Assembly: GCF_014197615.1 (NCBI RefSeq)
Contig: NZ_JACIFY010000005.1
Location: forward strand, 248,001 to 312,000
Direction of reading: 5' to 3'
DNA from: Rhizobium esperanzae
GTDB taxonomy: Bacteria; Pseudomonadota; Alphaproteobacteria; Rhizobiales; Rhizobiaceae
Length of the DNA stretch: 64,000 nucleotides
In this document: one piece after another, positions 37,196-46,828 of the stretch
Position numbering within the stretch: position 1 is the first letter of the stretch
Layout of the letters: each line of letters begins with the position of its first letter
Made by a program: the position numbers and the translations under genes
The notes under the pieces: generated by a model
Told to the model about the DNA's origin: nothing
Database searches by the model: none
What the model saw: only the letters and a program-made list of their open reading frames with translations

Positions 37196-37263
37196 GCTAT
37201 CCCCATCCCCGCCTCATCATCGAAATGATGGGGCAGAGGAAGATCGGCTGTCAAGCGGAGCGG

Positions 37264-38340
<1,077 letters not shown>

Positions 38341-38372
38341 CTTCTCAAAACCCTCTCGTTTTATTTAATCGG

Positions 38373-39446
38373 TTACTTCGTTCTTGCGCGCCAGTCGGCG
38401 TATTTCGGGCTGTCCGGGCCGACCGGCAGCGGCACTTCGGCGCCGCTGTCGGAGGACTGGTAGATGGCGGTCACGAGTTCCAGCGCCCGGCGGGCATCCA
38501 CCGTCGTTACCGGCAGCGGCCCCTGGCCGCTGAGGAAGGCGTGGAACTGACCCATCTGGGTGGTGAAACGCGGCGCGACCGGCTGCCAGTCGGCAATCAC
38601 CCGGTCGATCTTTTGGCGCACGTCGTCATTGGCAGCGATGATCTTCCAGGGGTCCTTGCCTGGAGTATAGGGCTCGTGGCTGCTTTCGAAGGTGACATTC
38701 TCGAAGTGCAGCCTCAGCCGGCTCAATTGTTCCTGCGATCCCAGCGTGCAGGACAGCGAGACAAAGGCGCCGTTTTCCATCAGCAGGCTGGCGGAGGCGC
38801 AATCCTCGACTTCGATATCGTTGACGCGGGTGGCGACACGGCCGAAGACCCTTGCCGCCGGCCCCAGCAGATGCATCATCATGTCGTGCAGATGCAGCGC
38901 GTGGGTGACGAGCACACCGCCGAGTTCGGTCGCCCATTTGCCGCGCCAGGGAACGGCGTAATATTCCGGCTTGCGCAGCCAGAAGGTTTCGACCGACGCC
39001 GTATAGGCCTTGCCGGCAATGCCGGCGTCGATGATCCGCTTGGCCTTCTGGATACCGTCGCCATAGCGATATTGGAAGATCGGCATCAGCACGCCCGGGG
39101 CCGCTTTTTCCGCTGCCATGATGGTATCGACACCGGCAAGCGAGCCGGTCAGCGGCTTTTCGCAGACGACATGTTTACCGGCAGCGAGTGCTGCAACCAC
39201 CTGTTCGAGATGGATGCCGGGCGGGGTGCAGATATCGACGATGTCGATCGTGTCGTCGGCCAGGAGTTCGGCAAAGGAGGTGGTGCGGCGCTCGATGCCG
39301 AACTCGTCGCCGACGGAAGCCAGGCGCTGCTCGTTCAGGTCGCAGATCGCCACGACCTTGAACTTGTCGGAATGCGGCAGATAACCCTCGACGATATGCG
39401 AGCGGCCGATGCCGCAGCCGACGATCGCGACCGTCTTGATGTCCAT
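38373..39446 (-). CDS. Gfo/Idh/MocA family oxidoreductase (importer operon)
   Basis: The 357-aa protein starts with a Rossmann fold (VAIVGCGIGRSHIVEGYLP), has the family EKP motif in HVVCEKPLTG near 95, and the conserved GGVLVTHALHLHDMMMHLLG region near 190 where the catalytic His lies. Such enzymes oxidise or reduce sugar hydroxyls with NAD(P). ATG 39446 follows GGGAAAGAG. Placed between permease and ATPase genes, it probably acts on the imported sugar or its derivative. One of three Gfo/Idh enzymes in this block. Confidence 0.88.
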   Translation of the reverse strand: MDIKTVAIVGCGIGRSHIVEGYLPHSDKFKVVAICDLNEQRLASVGDEFGIERRTTSFAELLADDTIDIVDICTPPGIHLEQVVAALAAGKHVVCEKPLTGSLAGVDTIMAAEKAAPGVLMPIFQYRYGDGIQKAKRIIDAGIAGKAYTASVETFWLRKPEYYAVPWRGKWATELGGVLVTHALHLHDMMMHLLGPAARVFGRVATRVNDIEVEDCASASLLMENGAFVSLSCTLGSQEQLSRLRLHFENVTFESSHEPYTPGKDPWKIIAANDDVRQKIDRVIADWQPVAPRFTTQMGQFHAFLSGQGPLPVTTVDARRALELVTAIYQSSDSGAEVPLPVGPDSPKYADWRARTK

Positions 39447-39469
39447 GTCACTCTTTCCCATTGCCGCCA

Positions 39470-40357
39470 TCAACGCTTCATGCCCGTCGTGGCGATGCCC
39501 TCGATCAGCAGGCGCTGGAAGAACAGGAAGAAGAAGAACACCGGCACTAGCGTCAGGGTCGACATGGCGAACAGGCCGCCCCAATCCGATGCGCTGGTGG
39601 AATCGACGAAGGTGCGCAGGCCGAGCTGGATCGTGTAGGTATTCATGTCGTTCAGATAGATCAGCGGACCGAAGAAATCGTCCCAGGTCCAGATGAAGGA
39701 GAAGATGGCGGCCGTCGCCAGCACCGGCAGCGACAGCGGCAGCATGATCTTCCAGTAGATGCGCCAGGCGCTGCAGCCGTCCATCATCGCCGCCTCGTCG
39801 AGTTCGCGCGGGATGCCGCGGAAGAACTGCACCATGAGGAAGATGAAGAAGGCGTCGCTTGCCAGGAACTTCGGCACGACGAGCGGCAGGATGGTGTTCA
39901 CCCAGCCGAGGTCGAGGAAGAGCACATATTGCGGGATCAGCGTCACGTGGTAGGGGATCATCAGCGTGCCGAGCATGATCGCGAACCAGAAGTTCCGGCC
40001 GGCAAAACGCAGCCGCGCAAAGGCGAAGGCCGTCAGTGAACAGGCGATGACATTGCCCGTCACGACCAGCAGCGAGATGACGAGCGAATTCCAGAAGAAC
40101 CGGCCGAAGCTGACGTCGAGGCCGACCCAGCCGCGTGCATAGGAGGAGAAATCGATCGACGACGGGATGAGCGAGGTCGACGAAAAGATCTCGGTTTCCG
40201 GCCGGACCGATGCCGAAACCATCCACAGCAGCGGATAGAGCATGAGAAGCGAAGCGGCGATCAGCAAGGCGTGGATGACGAGCGAGGCCGGCAGACTGCG
40301 TTTGTTGATATCGGATGGCGGCCTGGCCGCAGTGACGGAAGCGGTCATCTCAGTCAT
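39470..40357 (-). CDS. Carbohydrate ABC transporter permease (MalG type)
   Basis: A 295-aa inner-membrane permease with six hydrophobic segments. The ATPase-docking EAA loop is clear: DEAAMMDGCSAWRIYWKI followed by MLPLSLP. N-terminal cytoplasmic tail of about 25 residues, then LVIHALLIAASLLMLYPLLWMVS. It pairs with the upstream permease, overlapping it by 8 bases. Confidence 0.92.
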   Translation of the reverse strand: MTEMTASVTAARPPSDINKRSLPASLVIHALLIAASLLMLYPLLWMVSASVRPETEIFSSTSLIPSSIDFSSYARGWVGLDVSFGRFFWNSLVISLLVVTGNVIACSLTAFAFARLRFAGRNFWFAIMLGTLMIPYHVTLIPQYVLFLDLGWVNTILPLVVPKFLASDAFFIFLMVQFFRGIPRELDEAAMMDGCSAWRIYWKIMLPLSLPVLATAAIFSFIWTWDDFFGPLIYLNDMNTYTIQLGLRTFVDSTSASDWGGLFAMSTLTLVPVFFFFLFFQRLLIEGIATTGMKR

Positions 40358-41309
40358 CGTAGTGCACCCAGTAACGCGAGGTCAGGAAGGAGAAAGCGGT
40401 GAAAACGGCGATGATCAGCACCAGGATCCAGGCAAGTGCGGAGGCATAGCCCATGCGGAAATTGCCGAAGGCTTCCTGATAGAGATAGAGCGTGTAAAAC
40501 AGCGTCGAATTGATCGGCCCGCCGGTGCCGCCCGATATGATGAAGGCCGGCGTGAAGGCCTTGAAGGCGTCGATCGTCTGGACCACGGCGTTAAAGAAGA
40601 TGACGGGTGTGAGCAGCGGCAGGGTGATCTTGTAGAATTGCCGGAATTTCGAGGCACCGTCGAGGCTTGCGGCCTCATACATATCCTGCGGGATCTGGCG
40701 CAGGCCGGCCAGGAAAATGATCATCGGCGAGCCGAACTGCCAGACGGACAGCGCCACCAGCGTATAAATCGAATAGTTCGGATGCGAGATCCAGCTCGGA
40801 CCTTCGATGCCGAAATGCGAGAGCGCGGCATTGACGAGGCCGTCACTGGCGAAAAGCTGCCGCCATAGCACGGCGATCGCCACGCTGCCGCCGAGCAGCG
40901 ACGGCAGATAGAAGATGGCGCGATAGATCGGCAGCCCACGCAGGCCGCGGTTCAGCGCCATGGCGACCAGCAAGGCGAAGGTCAGTTTGAACGGCACCGA
41001 GAAGGCCACGTAGGTCAGGGTAACGTGCATGGCGGCCGAGAATTTCGGATCCGCCGTGGCGATGCGCACGTAATTCGCCATTCCTACCCACCGCGGCGAC
41101 TGGAGCATGTCGAAGTCGGTGAAGGAGAGGTAGAGCGAAATCAGGGCCGGCCCGAGCGTCAGCCCGAAAAAGCCGACGAGCCATGGCAGCAGGAAGAGAT
41201 AGCCGGGAGCATTGGCATTCCACAGACGCTTGAGGCGTCCTTCGGCCACGGCCCCCTGATATCTTTCCACGGATATGGCCCCTGCGGGCGTGCGCATCGC
41301 ATTGCTCAT
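40350..41309 (-). CDS. Sugar ABC transporter permease (MalF type)
   Basis: A 319-aa inner-membrane permease with six hydrophobic segments beginning YLFLLPWLVGFFGLTLGPAL. The EAA loop is MYEAASLDGASKFRQFYKI then TLPLLTP. Partner of the MalG-type permease; its stop overlaps that gene's start. It begins 6 bases after the binding-protein stop. Confidence 0.92.
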   Translation of the reverse strand: MSNAMRTPAGAISVERYQGAVAEGRLKRLWNANAPGYLFLLPWLVGFFGLTLGPALISLYLSFTDFDMLQSPRWVGMANYVRIATADPKFSAAMHVTLTYVAFSVPFKLTFALLVAMALNRGLRGLPIYRAIFYLPSLLGGSVAIAVLWRQLFASDGLVNAALSHFGIEGPSWISHPNYSIYTLVALSVWQFGSPMIIFLAGLRQIPQDMYEAASLDGASKFRQFYKITLPLLTPVIFFNAVVQTIDAFKAFTPAFIISGGTGGPINSTLFYTLYLYQEAFGNFRMGYASALAWILVLIIAVFTAFSFLTSRYWVHYDD

Positions 41310-41315
41310 ACGGGA

Positions 41316-42602
41316 TCAGCCTCTTGCGAGAATCTGCGTGATTTCCGTGACAAGCTGTTTGCCGCCATCGGAGGGAGACAGCTGTCCGAAGCCGACCTGT
41401 TCGGCGATGTTGCGCAGCATCAGCTCGCCTTCACCGGCGCCAGCCGGCGGCGGCGGCGGCAATTTGCCGGCGAGGTCGCCAAGGCCGCTGACATAGGCCA
41501 GCGCGACCTTGCCGTTCTCATCGAGTTTTGCCGCAACGACTTCGCGCATGGCAGCCGATTCCGGAATGCCGCGTTCGACATCCAGGAGCAGCACAGCCTC
41601 AGGGTTCTTGACGAAGAAGTTGATGTAATCAACCGCCTGATCCACCGATTTCGACTGGGCCGAAACCGAGAAGAACATCGAAGGCTTGCGATAGTGGCCA
41701 CCCTTGGAATCCGGCTTGACGCGCATGTAGTTGGTGAGCGCCAGCTTGTCCTTGTTCATGGCCTGATAGGCGACGAACTGGTTGGAATGGGCAAAACCGG
41801 CGGCTGCCTTGCCGAGCGACACCGTGTTGGTTTCGATATCGTTCTTGTCGAGAGCCTGGATATCGGCGGGAACGCAGGCGCCGGCCTCACGGAACTTGGC
41901 CCACATGTCGTACCATTCCGATGCATCGTCGACGTCGAAGGCGATCTTGCCGTCGGCGGTATAAAGCGCCTTGCCGCGCTGGCGCAGCCAGTTTTCGAAC
42001 AGCGGTTCGCCGCCGCTGCCGTCGGCGAGGCCGAACATGCCCTTGCGTTTGCCGGCTTTGGTGATCTCCGCACCCATGCGGCCGAATTCTTCCCAGGTGG
42101 TCGCCTGTGTCGGCAGATCGACGCCGGCCTCCTTGAAGGCAGTGGTGTTCAGGACCGTGGCTGCCGAATTGGCCCCGAGGCTAACGCCATAGAGATGGCC
42201 ATCGACACTGCCGCCTTCGATCTGCGCCTTGTCGAAGTCGTCAAGGTTGAGCTTGGCCGGCATATAGGATTCAAGCGGGGCGAGTGCGCCGCGCCGCGCA
42301 TACTGAACAATATAGCGATAGTCCATCTGGATGACGTCGGGCGCGTTGCGGCCGGCGACCTGGGTCGCAAGGCGCGGCCAGTAATCGCCCCAGCCGAGGA
42401 ATTCGCCGGTGATCGACGTGCCCGGGTTCTTGGATTGATAGAGCTGCGACACCTTGTTGGTGCGGTCGGCGCGCGGCTGCGAGCCCCACCACAGGAGACG
42501 CAGGCGCGTTTCCTGTGCCATGGCGCTGGTTCCGAGCGCCGAGAGCGACAGAAGTGCTGCACTTCCCGCAACGAAATTACGTCTGCTTACACGTAGAGTC
42601 AT
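41316..42602 (-). CDS. Extracellular sugar-binding protein of the ABC importer
   Basis: The 428-aa protein has a twin-arginine-like signal (SRRNFVAGSAALLSLSALG, cleavage after AMA near residue 29) and a CUT1 family 1 solute-binding fold: LRLLWWGSQPRADRT, LYQSKNPG, DVIQMDYRYI, DGHLYGVSLGANS. It is the first gene of the importer operon. The orphan protein at 52190-53476 is a clear paralogue of the same length. GGAGGA sits before ATG 42602. The substrate is not identifiable from sequence. Confidence 0.9.
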   Translation of the reverse strand: MTLRVSRRNFVAGSAALLSLSALGTSAMAQETRLRLLWWGSQPRADRTNKVSQLYQSKNPGTSITGEFLGWGDYWPRLATQVAGRNAPDVIQMDYRYIVQYARRGALAPLESYMPAKLNLDDFDKAQIEGGSVDGHLYGVSLGANSAATVLNTTAFKEAGVDLPTQATTWEEFGRMGAEITKAGKRKGMFGLADGSGGEPLFENWLRQRGKALYTADGKIAFDVDDASEWYDMWAKFREAGACVPADIQALDKNDIETNTVSLGKAAAGFAHSNQFVAYQAMNKDKLALTNYMRVKPDSKGGHYRKPSMFFSVSAQSKSVDQAVDYINFFVKNPEAVLLLDVERGIPESAAMREVVAAKLDENGKVALAYVSGLGDLAGKLPPPPPAGAGEGELMLRNIAEQVGFGQLSPSDGGKQLVTEITQILARG

Positions 42603-42641
42603 TTTTTCCTCCTCCAAAGGGAAGCGCCTCCACACGCTTCC

Positions 42642-42677
42642 AAACTAGTTTCGCTTGCGCAAATAACTAATTGGTTA
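42642..42677. promoter_or_regulatory. Operator candidates upstream of the importer operon
   Basis: AAACTAGTTT (42642-42651) is a perfect 10-bp palindrome. TAACTAATTGGTTA (42664-42677) is an imperfect palindrome matching the form TAACTNNTTNGTTA found at 43538-43551. Both lie between the divergent importer and tetR genes. Confidence 0.55.
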
Positions 42678-42805
42678 CAAGCTACGGGCAAAGCGGCAAG
42701 CGTGTCAAGCGGTGTGTCGGCTCGCGAGCCAGCCTTCAAATTCGGTTTTTACAATTTCGCACCGAAGGCTTATGAGCGCAACACGTGAAGACGGAGGGTG
42801 GAGCG

Positions 42806-43483
42806 ATGAACGACAGCGGGGGGAATGCGGAAAGGAAACGGCCTCGACGTCCGTCTCAGGAGCGGACGAGCCAACGTGATCCTGAGCGGACACGCGCCGC
42901 AATCCTGGAAGCGGCCACCCGGGAGTTTGCCGAAAACGGCATGGGCGGGGCGCGCGTCGATGCCATCGCCGAGCGCGCCGGCACCAACAAGCGCATGCTC
43001 TACCACTATTTCGGCGACAAGGAGCAGCTTTACCTCAAGGTGCTCGAAGAGGCCTATGTCGGCATCCGCACGGCCGAGCGGGCGCTGCATATCGGCGACC
43101 GCAGCCCAGAGGAAGGCATCGGCGAACTGGCGCTCTTCACCTGGCGTTATTTCCTCCAGCACCCGGAATTCTTGAGCCTGCTCGGCACCGAAAACCTGCA
43201 CCGCGCCCGCTGGCTGCGCCAGTCCATCCGGCTTAAGGAGCTGCATTCGCATCTGATCGGCGAACTTTCCGAAGTGCTGGAACAGGGAAAGAAGCAAGGT
43301 GTCTTCATCGAGACCGCCGATCCCCTGAACGTCTACCTGACGATCGCCTCGCTCGGCTATTTCTACCTTTCCAACCAGTACACGCTTTCGACGATCTTCG
43401 GCCGCGACCTGATCGAGCCGACCCATCTCAATGCCTGGGAAAGGCATATCGTCCACGTCACGCTCGCCTCGATCAAGCGCTGA
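42806..43483 (+). CDS. TetR/AcrR-family regulator
   Basis: The 225-aa protein has an N-terminal basic tail (residues 1-30), the TetR helix-turn-helix (AAILEAATREFAENGMGGARVDAIAERAG, NKRMLYHYFGDKEQLY, about 34-80) and a ligand domain to residue 225. ATG 42806 follows GGAGG by 8 bases. It lies between the divergent importer operon and the Gfo/Idh-DUF993 operon, and near-identical palindromes flank it on both sides, so it is the likely local repressor, with autoregulation possible. The inducer is unknown. Confidence 0.9.
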   Translation: MNDSGGNAERKRPRRPSQERTSQRDPERTRAAILEAATREFAENGMGGARVDAIAERAGTNKRMLYHYFGDKEQLYLKVLEEAYVGIRTAERALHIGDRSPEEGIGELALFTWRYFLQHPEFLSLLGTENLHRARWLRQSIRLKELHSHLIGELSEVLEQGKKQGVFIETADPLNVYLTIASLGYFYLSNQYTLSTIFGRDLIEPTHLNAWERHIVHVTLASIKR

Positions 43484-43536
43484 ACAGAGAAAGCAGGATT
43501 TGACTATTGACAGGCTCGCCGCTCTTCTGCCATCAA

Positions 43537-43552
43537 GTAACTGTTTAGTTAC
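43537..43552 (+). promoter_or_regulatory. Perfect palindromic operator before the Gfo/Idh-DUF993 operon
   Basis: GTAACT (43537-43542) and AGTTAC (43547-43552) form a perfect inverted repeat around GTTT, 63 bases before the next start. Related sites are at 42664, 38362 and 59138. Confidence 0.65.
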
Positions 43553-43614
43553 CGGCTTGGGAGGGCCGGGCCTGGATGCCCACTCCCGCCGCAAAAGATT
43601 GCAGGGAGGAAAAA

Positions 43615-44763
43615 ATGGCACGCTTGGGGATTATCTTGCACGGCGTCACCGGCCGCATGGGTTACAACCAGCATCTGGTGCGCTCCATCCTGGCCTTCCG
43701 CGACCAGGGCGGCATCACGCTGAAATCGGGCGAGAAACTCGAGATCGACCCGATCATCGTCGGCCGCAACGGCGCCAAGATGGAGGAGCTGGCGAAGAAG
43801 CACAACATCAAGCGCTGGTCGACCGATCTCGACGCCGCTCTCGCCAATCCCGACGACACGATCTTCTTCGATGCCGGCACGACGCTGATGCGCGCCGAAC
43901 TTCTGTCGAAGGCGCTCGATGCCGGCAAACACGTCTATTGCGAAAAGCCGATTTCCGACGATCTGCAGGTGGCGATCGATCTCGCCCGCAAGGCGCGGCG
44001 CTCCGGGCTGAAGCACGGCGTCGTGCAGGACAAGCTCTTCCTGCCCGGCCTGCGCAAGCTGGCGCTGCTCAGAGATTCCGGCTTCTTCGGCAAGATCCTC
44101 TCGGTGCGCGGCGAATTCGGCTATTGGGTCTTTGAAGGAGATTGGGGCGTGCCCGCCCAGCGCCCCTCCTGGAATTACCGCAAGGGCGACGGCGGCGGCA
44201 TCATCCTCGATATGCTCTGCCACTGGCGCTATGTGCTCGACAATCTGTTCGGCGAAGTAAAATCCGTTTCCTGCCTCGGCGCGACGCACATTCCGCGGCG
44301 CATCGACGAGCAGGGCAAGCCTTATGATTGCGATACCGACGATGCGGCCTATGCGACTTTCGAGCTCGAAGGCGGGGCGATCGCGCAGATCAATTCCTCC
44401 TGGGCGGTGCGCGTGCGCCGCGACGACCTCGTCACCTTCCAGGTCGACGGCACGCATGGCTCGGCCGTGGCCGGCCTGACGAAATGCTGGAGCCAGCACC
44501 GGGTCAACACGCCGAAACCGGTGTGGAACCCCGACCAGCCGCAGACGATCGACTTCTACAAGACCTGGGACGAGGTTCCGGACACCCAGGCCTTCGACAA
44601 CGGCTTCAAGGCGCAATGGGAAATGTTCATCCGTCACGTGGTCGAAGATGCACCGTGGCCCTATGGGCTGGAAGCCGGCGCCAAGGGCGTGCAGCTTGCC
44701 GAACTCGGCCTGAAATCCTGGGCCGAACGCCGCTGGCTCGACGTCCCCGCACTGGAGTTCTGA
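43615..44763 (+). CDS. Gfo/Idh/MocA family oxidoreductase
   Basis: The 382-aa protein begins LGIILHGVTGRMGYNQHLV, a Rossmann loop of unusual form, and has HVYCEKPISDDLQ (EKP motif near 115). The conserved GGGIILDMLCHWRYVLDNL near 200 carries the His region. ATG 43615 follows GGGAGGA. It is the first gene of the four-gene operon Gfo/Idh, DUF993, TIM barrel, Gfo/Idh. Probably an NAD-dependent sugar or cyclitol dehydrogenase. Confidence 0.87.
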   Translation: MARLGIILHGVTGRMGYNQHLVRSILAFRDQGGITLKSGEKLEIDPIIVGRNGAKMEELAKKHNIKRWSTDLDAALANPDDTIFFDAGTTLMRAELLSKALDAGKHVYCEKPISDDLQVAIDLARKARRSGLKHGVVQDKLFLPGLRKLALLRDSGFFGKILSVRGEFGYWVFEGDWGVPAQRPSWNYRKGDGGGIILDMLCHWRYVLDNLFGEVKSVSCLGATHIPRRIDEQGKPYDCDTDDAAYATFELEGGAIAQINSSWAVRVRRDDLVTFQVDGTHGSAVAGLTKCWSQHRVNTPKPVWNPDQPQTIDFYKTWDEVPDTQAFDNGFKAQWEMFIRHVVEDAPWPYGLEAGAKGVQLAELGLKSWAERRWLDVPALEF

Positions 44764-44766
44764 GCC

Positions 44767-45930
44767 GTGACGACGATCAATCTCCCCCTCGACGGCAAGA
44801 TCGTTCCCTACACCCTTGCCGGCACGCCGATCGAACTGAAGAAGCGCGACGCCAAGAGCTTTCCGCGCATCGCCTTTGCCGCCGCCCATGTGGTCGCCGA
44901 TCCGCTCGCCGACAACGACCCCTGGCTGACGCCGGCGATCGACTGGGAGCGGACGCTCGCCTTCCGCCACCGGCTCTGGGATCTCGGCCTCGGCGTCGCC
45001 GAAGCGATGGATACGGCGCAACGAGGCATGGGCCTCGGTTGGCCTGAGGCGCGCGACCTGATCCGCCGGGCGCTTGCAGAGGCGGCCGGACGCAAGGACG
45101 CGCTGATCGCCTGCGGCGCCGGCACCGATCACCTGTCGCCTGGTCCCGACGTGACCGTCGACACGATCATCAGGGCCTATGAAGAGCAGATCGAAACGGT
45201 GGAGGCGGCCGGCGGCCGCATCATCCTGATGGCGAGCCGGGCGCTTGCCGTCGCGGCCAAGGGGCCGGACGATTATGTCAGGGTCTATGACCGCATCCTT
45301 CGCCAGGTCAGGGAACCCGTCATCATCCACTGGCTGGGAGAAATGTTCGATCCGGCGCTCGAGGGCTATTGGGGCAATGGCGACCATCTCAAGGCCATGG
45401 AAACCTGCCTGCAGGTGATCGAAGCGAATAGCACCAAGGTCGACGGCATCAAGATTTCGCTTCTCTCCAAGGAAAAAGAAGTGACCATGCGCCGGCAGCT
45501 GCCGAAAGCAGTGCGCATGTATACCGGCGACGACTTCAACTATGCCGAACTGATCGCCGGCGACGAAGAGGGCCATTCCGACGCGCTGCTTGGCATTTTC
45601 GATGCCATCGCGCCGGCGGCTTCTGCCGCACTCGACGCGCTCGGCCGCAAGAGCAACCACGAGTTCTTCGATCTACTCGAGCCGACCGTGCCGCTGTCGC
45701 GCCACATCTTCAAGGCGCCGACCCGCTTCTACAAGACCGGGGTCGTCTTCCTCGCCTATCTCAACGGGTTGCAGGACCATTTCACCATGGTCGGCGGCCA
45801 GCAGAGCACGCGCTCGCTGTCCCATCTGGCCGAACTCTTCCGGCTGGCCGACAAGGCCCGCGTTCTGGCCGATCCGGAACTCGCGACTGATCGCATGAGG
45901 CAGGTGCTTGCCGTCCACGGCGTTCACTGA
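44767..45930 (+). CDS. DUF993 (dihydrodipicolinate-synthase-like TIM barrel) protein
   Basis: The 387-aa protein starts at GTG 44767, 3 bases after the previous stop. It matches the DUF993 family: INLPLDGKIVPYTL, FPRIAFAAAHVVADPLAD, YEEQIETVEAAGGRIILMASRALA, and a Lys in VDGIKISLL at the place where class I aldolases form a Schiff base. An aldolase-type role in sugar breakdown is a reasonable inference but no member's reaction is known to me. Confidence 0.85.
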   Translation: MTTINLPLDGKIVPYTLAGTPIELKKRDAKSFPRIAFAAAHVVADPLADNDPWLTPAIDWERTLAFRHRLWDLGLGVAEAMDTAQRGMGLGWPEARDLIRRALAEAAGRKDALIACGAGTDHLSPGPDVTVDTIIRAYEEQIETVEAAGGRIILMASRALAVAAKGPDDYVRVYDRILRQVREPVIIHWLGEMFDPALEGYWGNGDHLKAMETCLQVIEANSTKVDGIKISLLSKEKEVTMRRQLPKAVRMYTGDDFNYAELIAGDEEGHSDALLGIFDAIAPAASAALDALGRKSNHEFFDLLEPTVPLSRHIFKAPTRFYKTGVVFLAYLNGLQDHFTMVGGQQSTRSLSHLAELFRLADKARVLADPELATDRMRQVLAVHGVH

Positions 45931-45957
45931 GCATCGGCGGACACGGGAGGAAATGAC

Positions 45958-46788
45958 ATGCAGGTCGAAGCACTTTCGATCAATCTGGCGACAATCCGCG
46001 AGCAATGCGGCTTTGCCGAGGCCGTCGATATCTGCCTGAAGCACGGCATCACATCGATCGCGCCCTGGCGCGACCAGGTCGCCAAGGCCGGCCTCGACGA
46101 GGCGGTGCGGATCGTCAAGTCGAACGGCATCAAGCTGACAGGGCTTTGCCGCGGCGGCTTCTTTCCGGCGGCAACCGAAAGCGACTGGCAGAAGAACCTC
46201 GACGACAACAGACGCGCCATCGACGAGGCAGCAGCCTTTTCCGCCGATTGCCTCGTGCTCGTCGTCGGCGGTTTGCCGGGCGCTTCGAAGGATATTGTCG
46301 CGGCTCGCCAGATGGTGTTCGACGGCATTGCCGCCGTGCTGCCGCATGCGCAAGCTGCGGGCGTGAAGCTCGCGATCGAACCGCTACATCCGATGTATGC
46401 CGCCGATCGCGCCTGCGTGAACACGCTCGGCCAGGCGCTGGATATGTGCGAGCCGCTCGGCGAGGATGTCGGCGTTGCGATCGATGTCTATCATGTCTGG
46501 TGGGACCCCGACCTCGCCGGTCAGATTGCCCGCGCCGGCCGGATGAAACGTATCTTCGCCCATCACATCTGCGACTGGCTGGCGCCGACCAAGGACATGC
46601 TGCTCGACCGCGGCATGATGGGCGATGGCGTCATCGATCTCAAAGGCATAAGACGGATGATCGAGGCTGCCGGGTTCTTCGGCGCGCAGGAGGTGGAGAT
46701 CTTTTCGGCTGAAAACTGGTGGAAGCGTCCGGCCGACGAGGTCATCGCCACCTGCGTCGAGCGCTTCCGAAGCTGCTGCCAGATCTGA
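45958..46788 (+). CDS. Sugar phosphate isomerase/epimerase family protein (AP-endonuclease-2-like TIM barrel)
   Basis: The 276-aa protein is a PF01261-type TIM barrel: LKHGITSIAPW, GLCRGGFFP, LVLVVGGLPG, VKLAIEPLHPM (metal-binding Glu), GVAIDVYHVWWDPDL (Asp and His), FAHHICDW and GAQEVEIFSAENWWKR (Glu). The retained metal ligands argue for activity. In several known pathways a Gfo/Idh partner makes a keto-sugar that such a barrel then isomerises or cleaves. Confidence 0.85.
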   Translation: MQVEALSINLATIREQCGFAEAVDICLKHGITSIAPWRDQVAKAGLDEAVRIVKSNGIKLTGLCRGGFFPAATESDWQKNLDDNRRAIDEAAAFSADCLVLVVGGLPGASKDIVAARQMVFDGIAAVLPHAQAAGVKLAIEPLHPMYAADRACVNTLGQALDMCEPLGEDVGVAIDVYHVWWDPDLAGQIARAGRMKRIFAHHICDWLAPTKDMLLDRGMMGDGVIDLKGIRRMIEAAGFFGAQEVEIFSAENWWKRPADEVIATCVERFRSCCQI

Positions 46789-46828
46789 TTTCAGTATTTG
46801 TTTCATCACGTGTGAAGGAGATCATCCG

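Noticed and set aside
39447..40226. Fusion of a Gfo/Idh enzyme with an upstream 260-residue segment
   Set aside because: The upstream part is the out-of-frame permease gene; GGGAAAGAG before ATG 39446 fixes the start.
43549..45660. A 703-codon minus-strand frame across the Gfo/Idh and DUF993 genes
   Set aside because: The plus-strand genes have clear family motifs, ribosome sites and operon spacing; the antisense frame has none.
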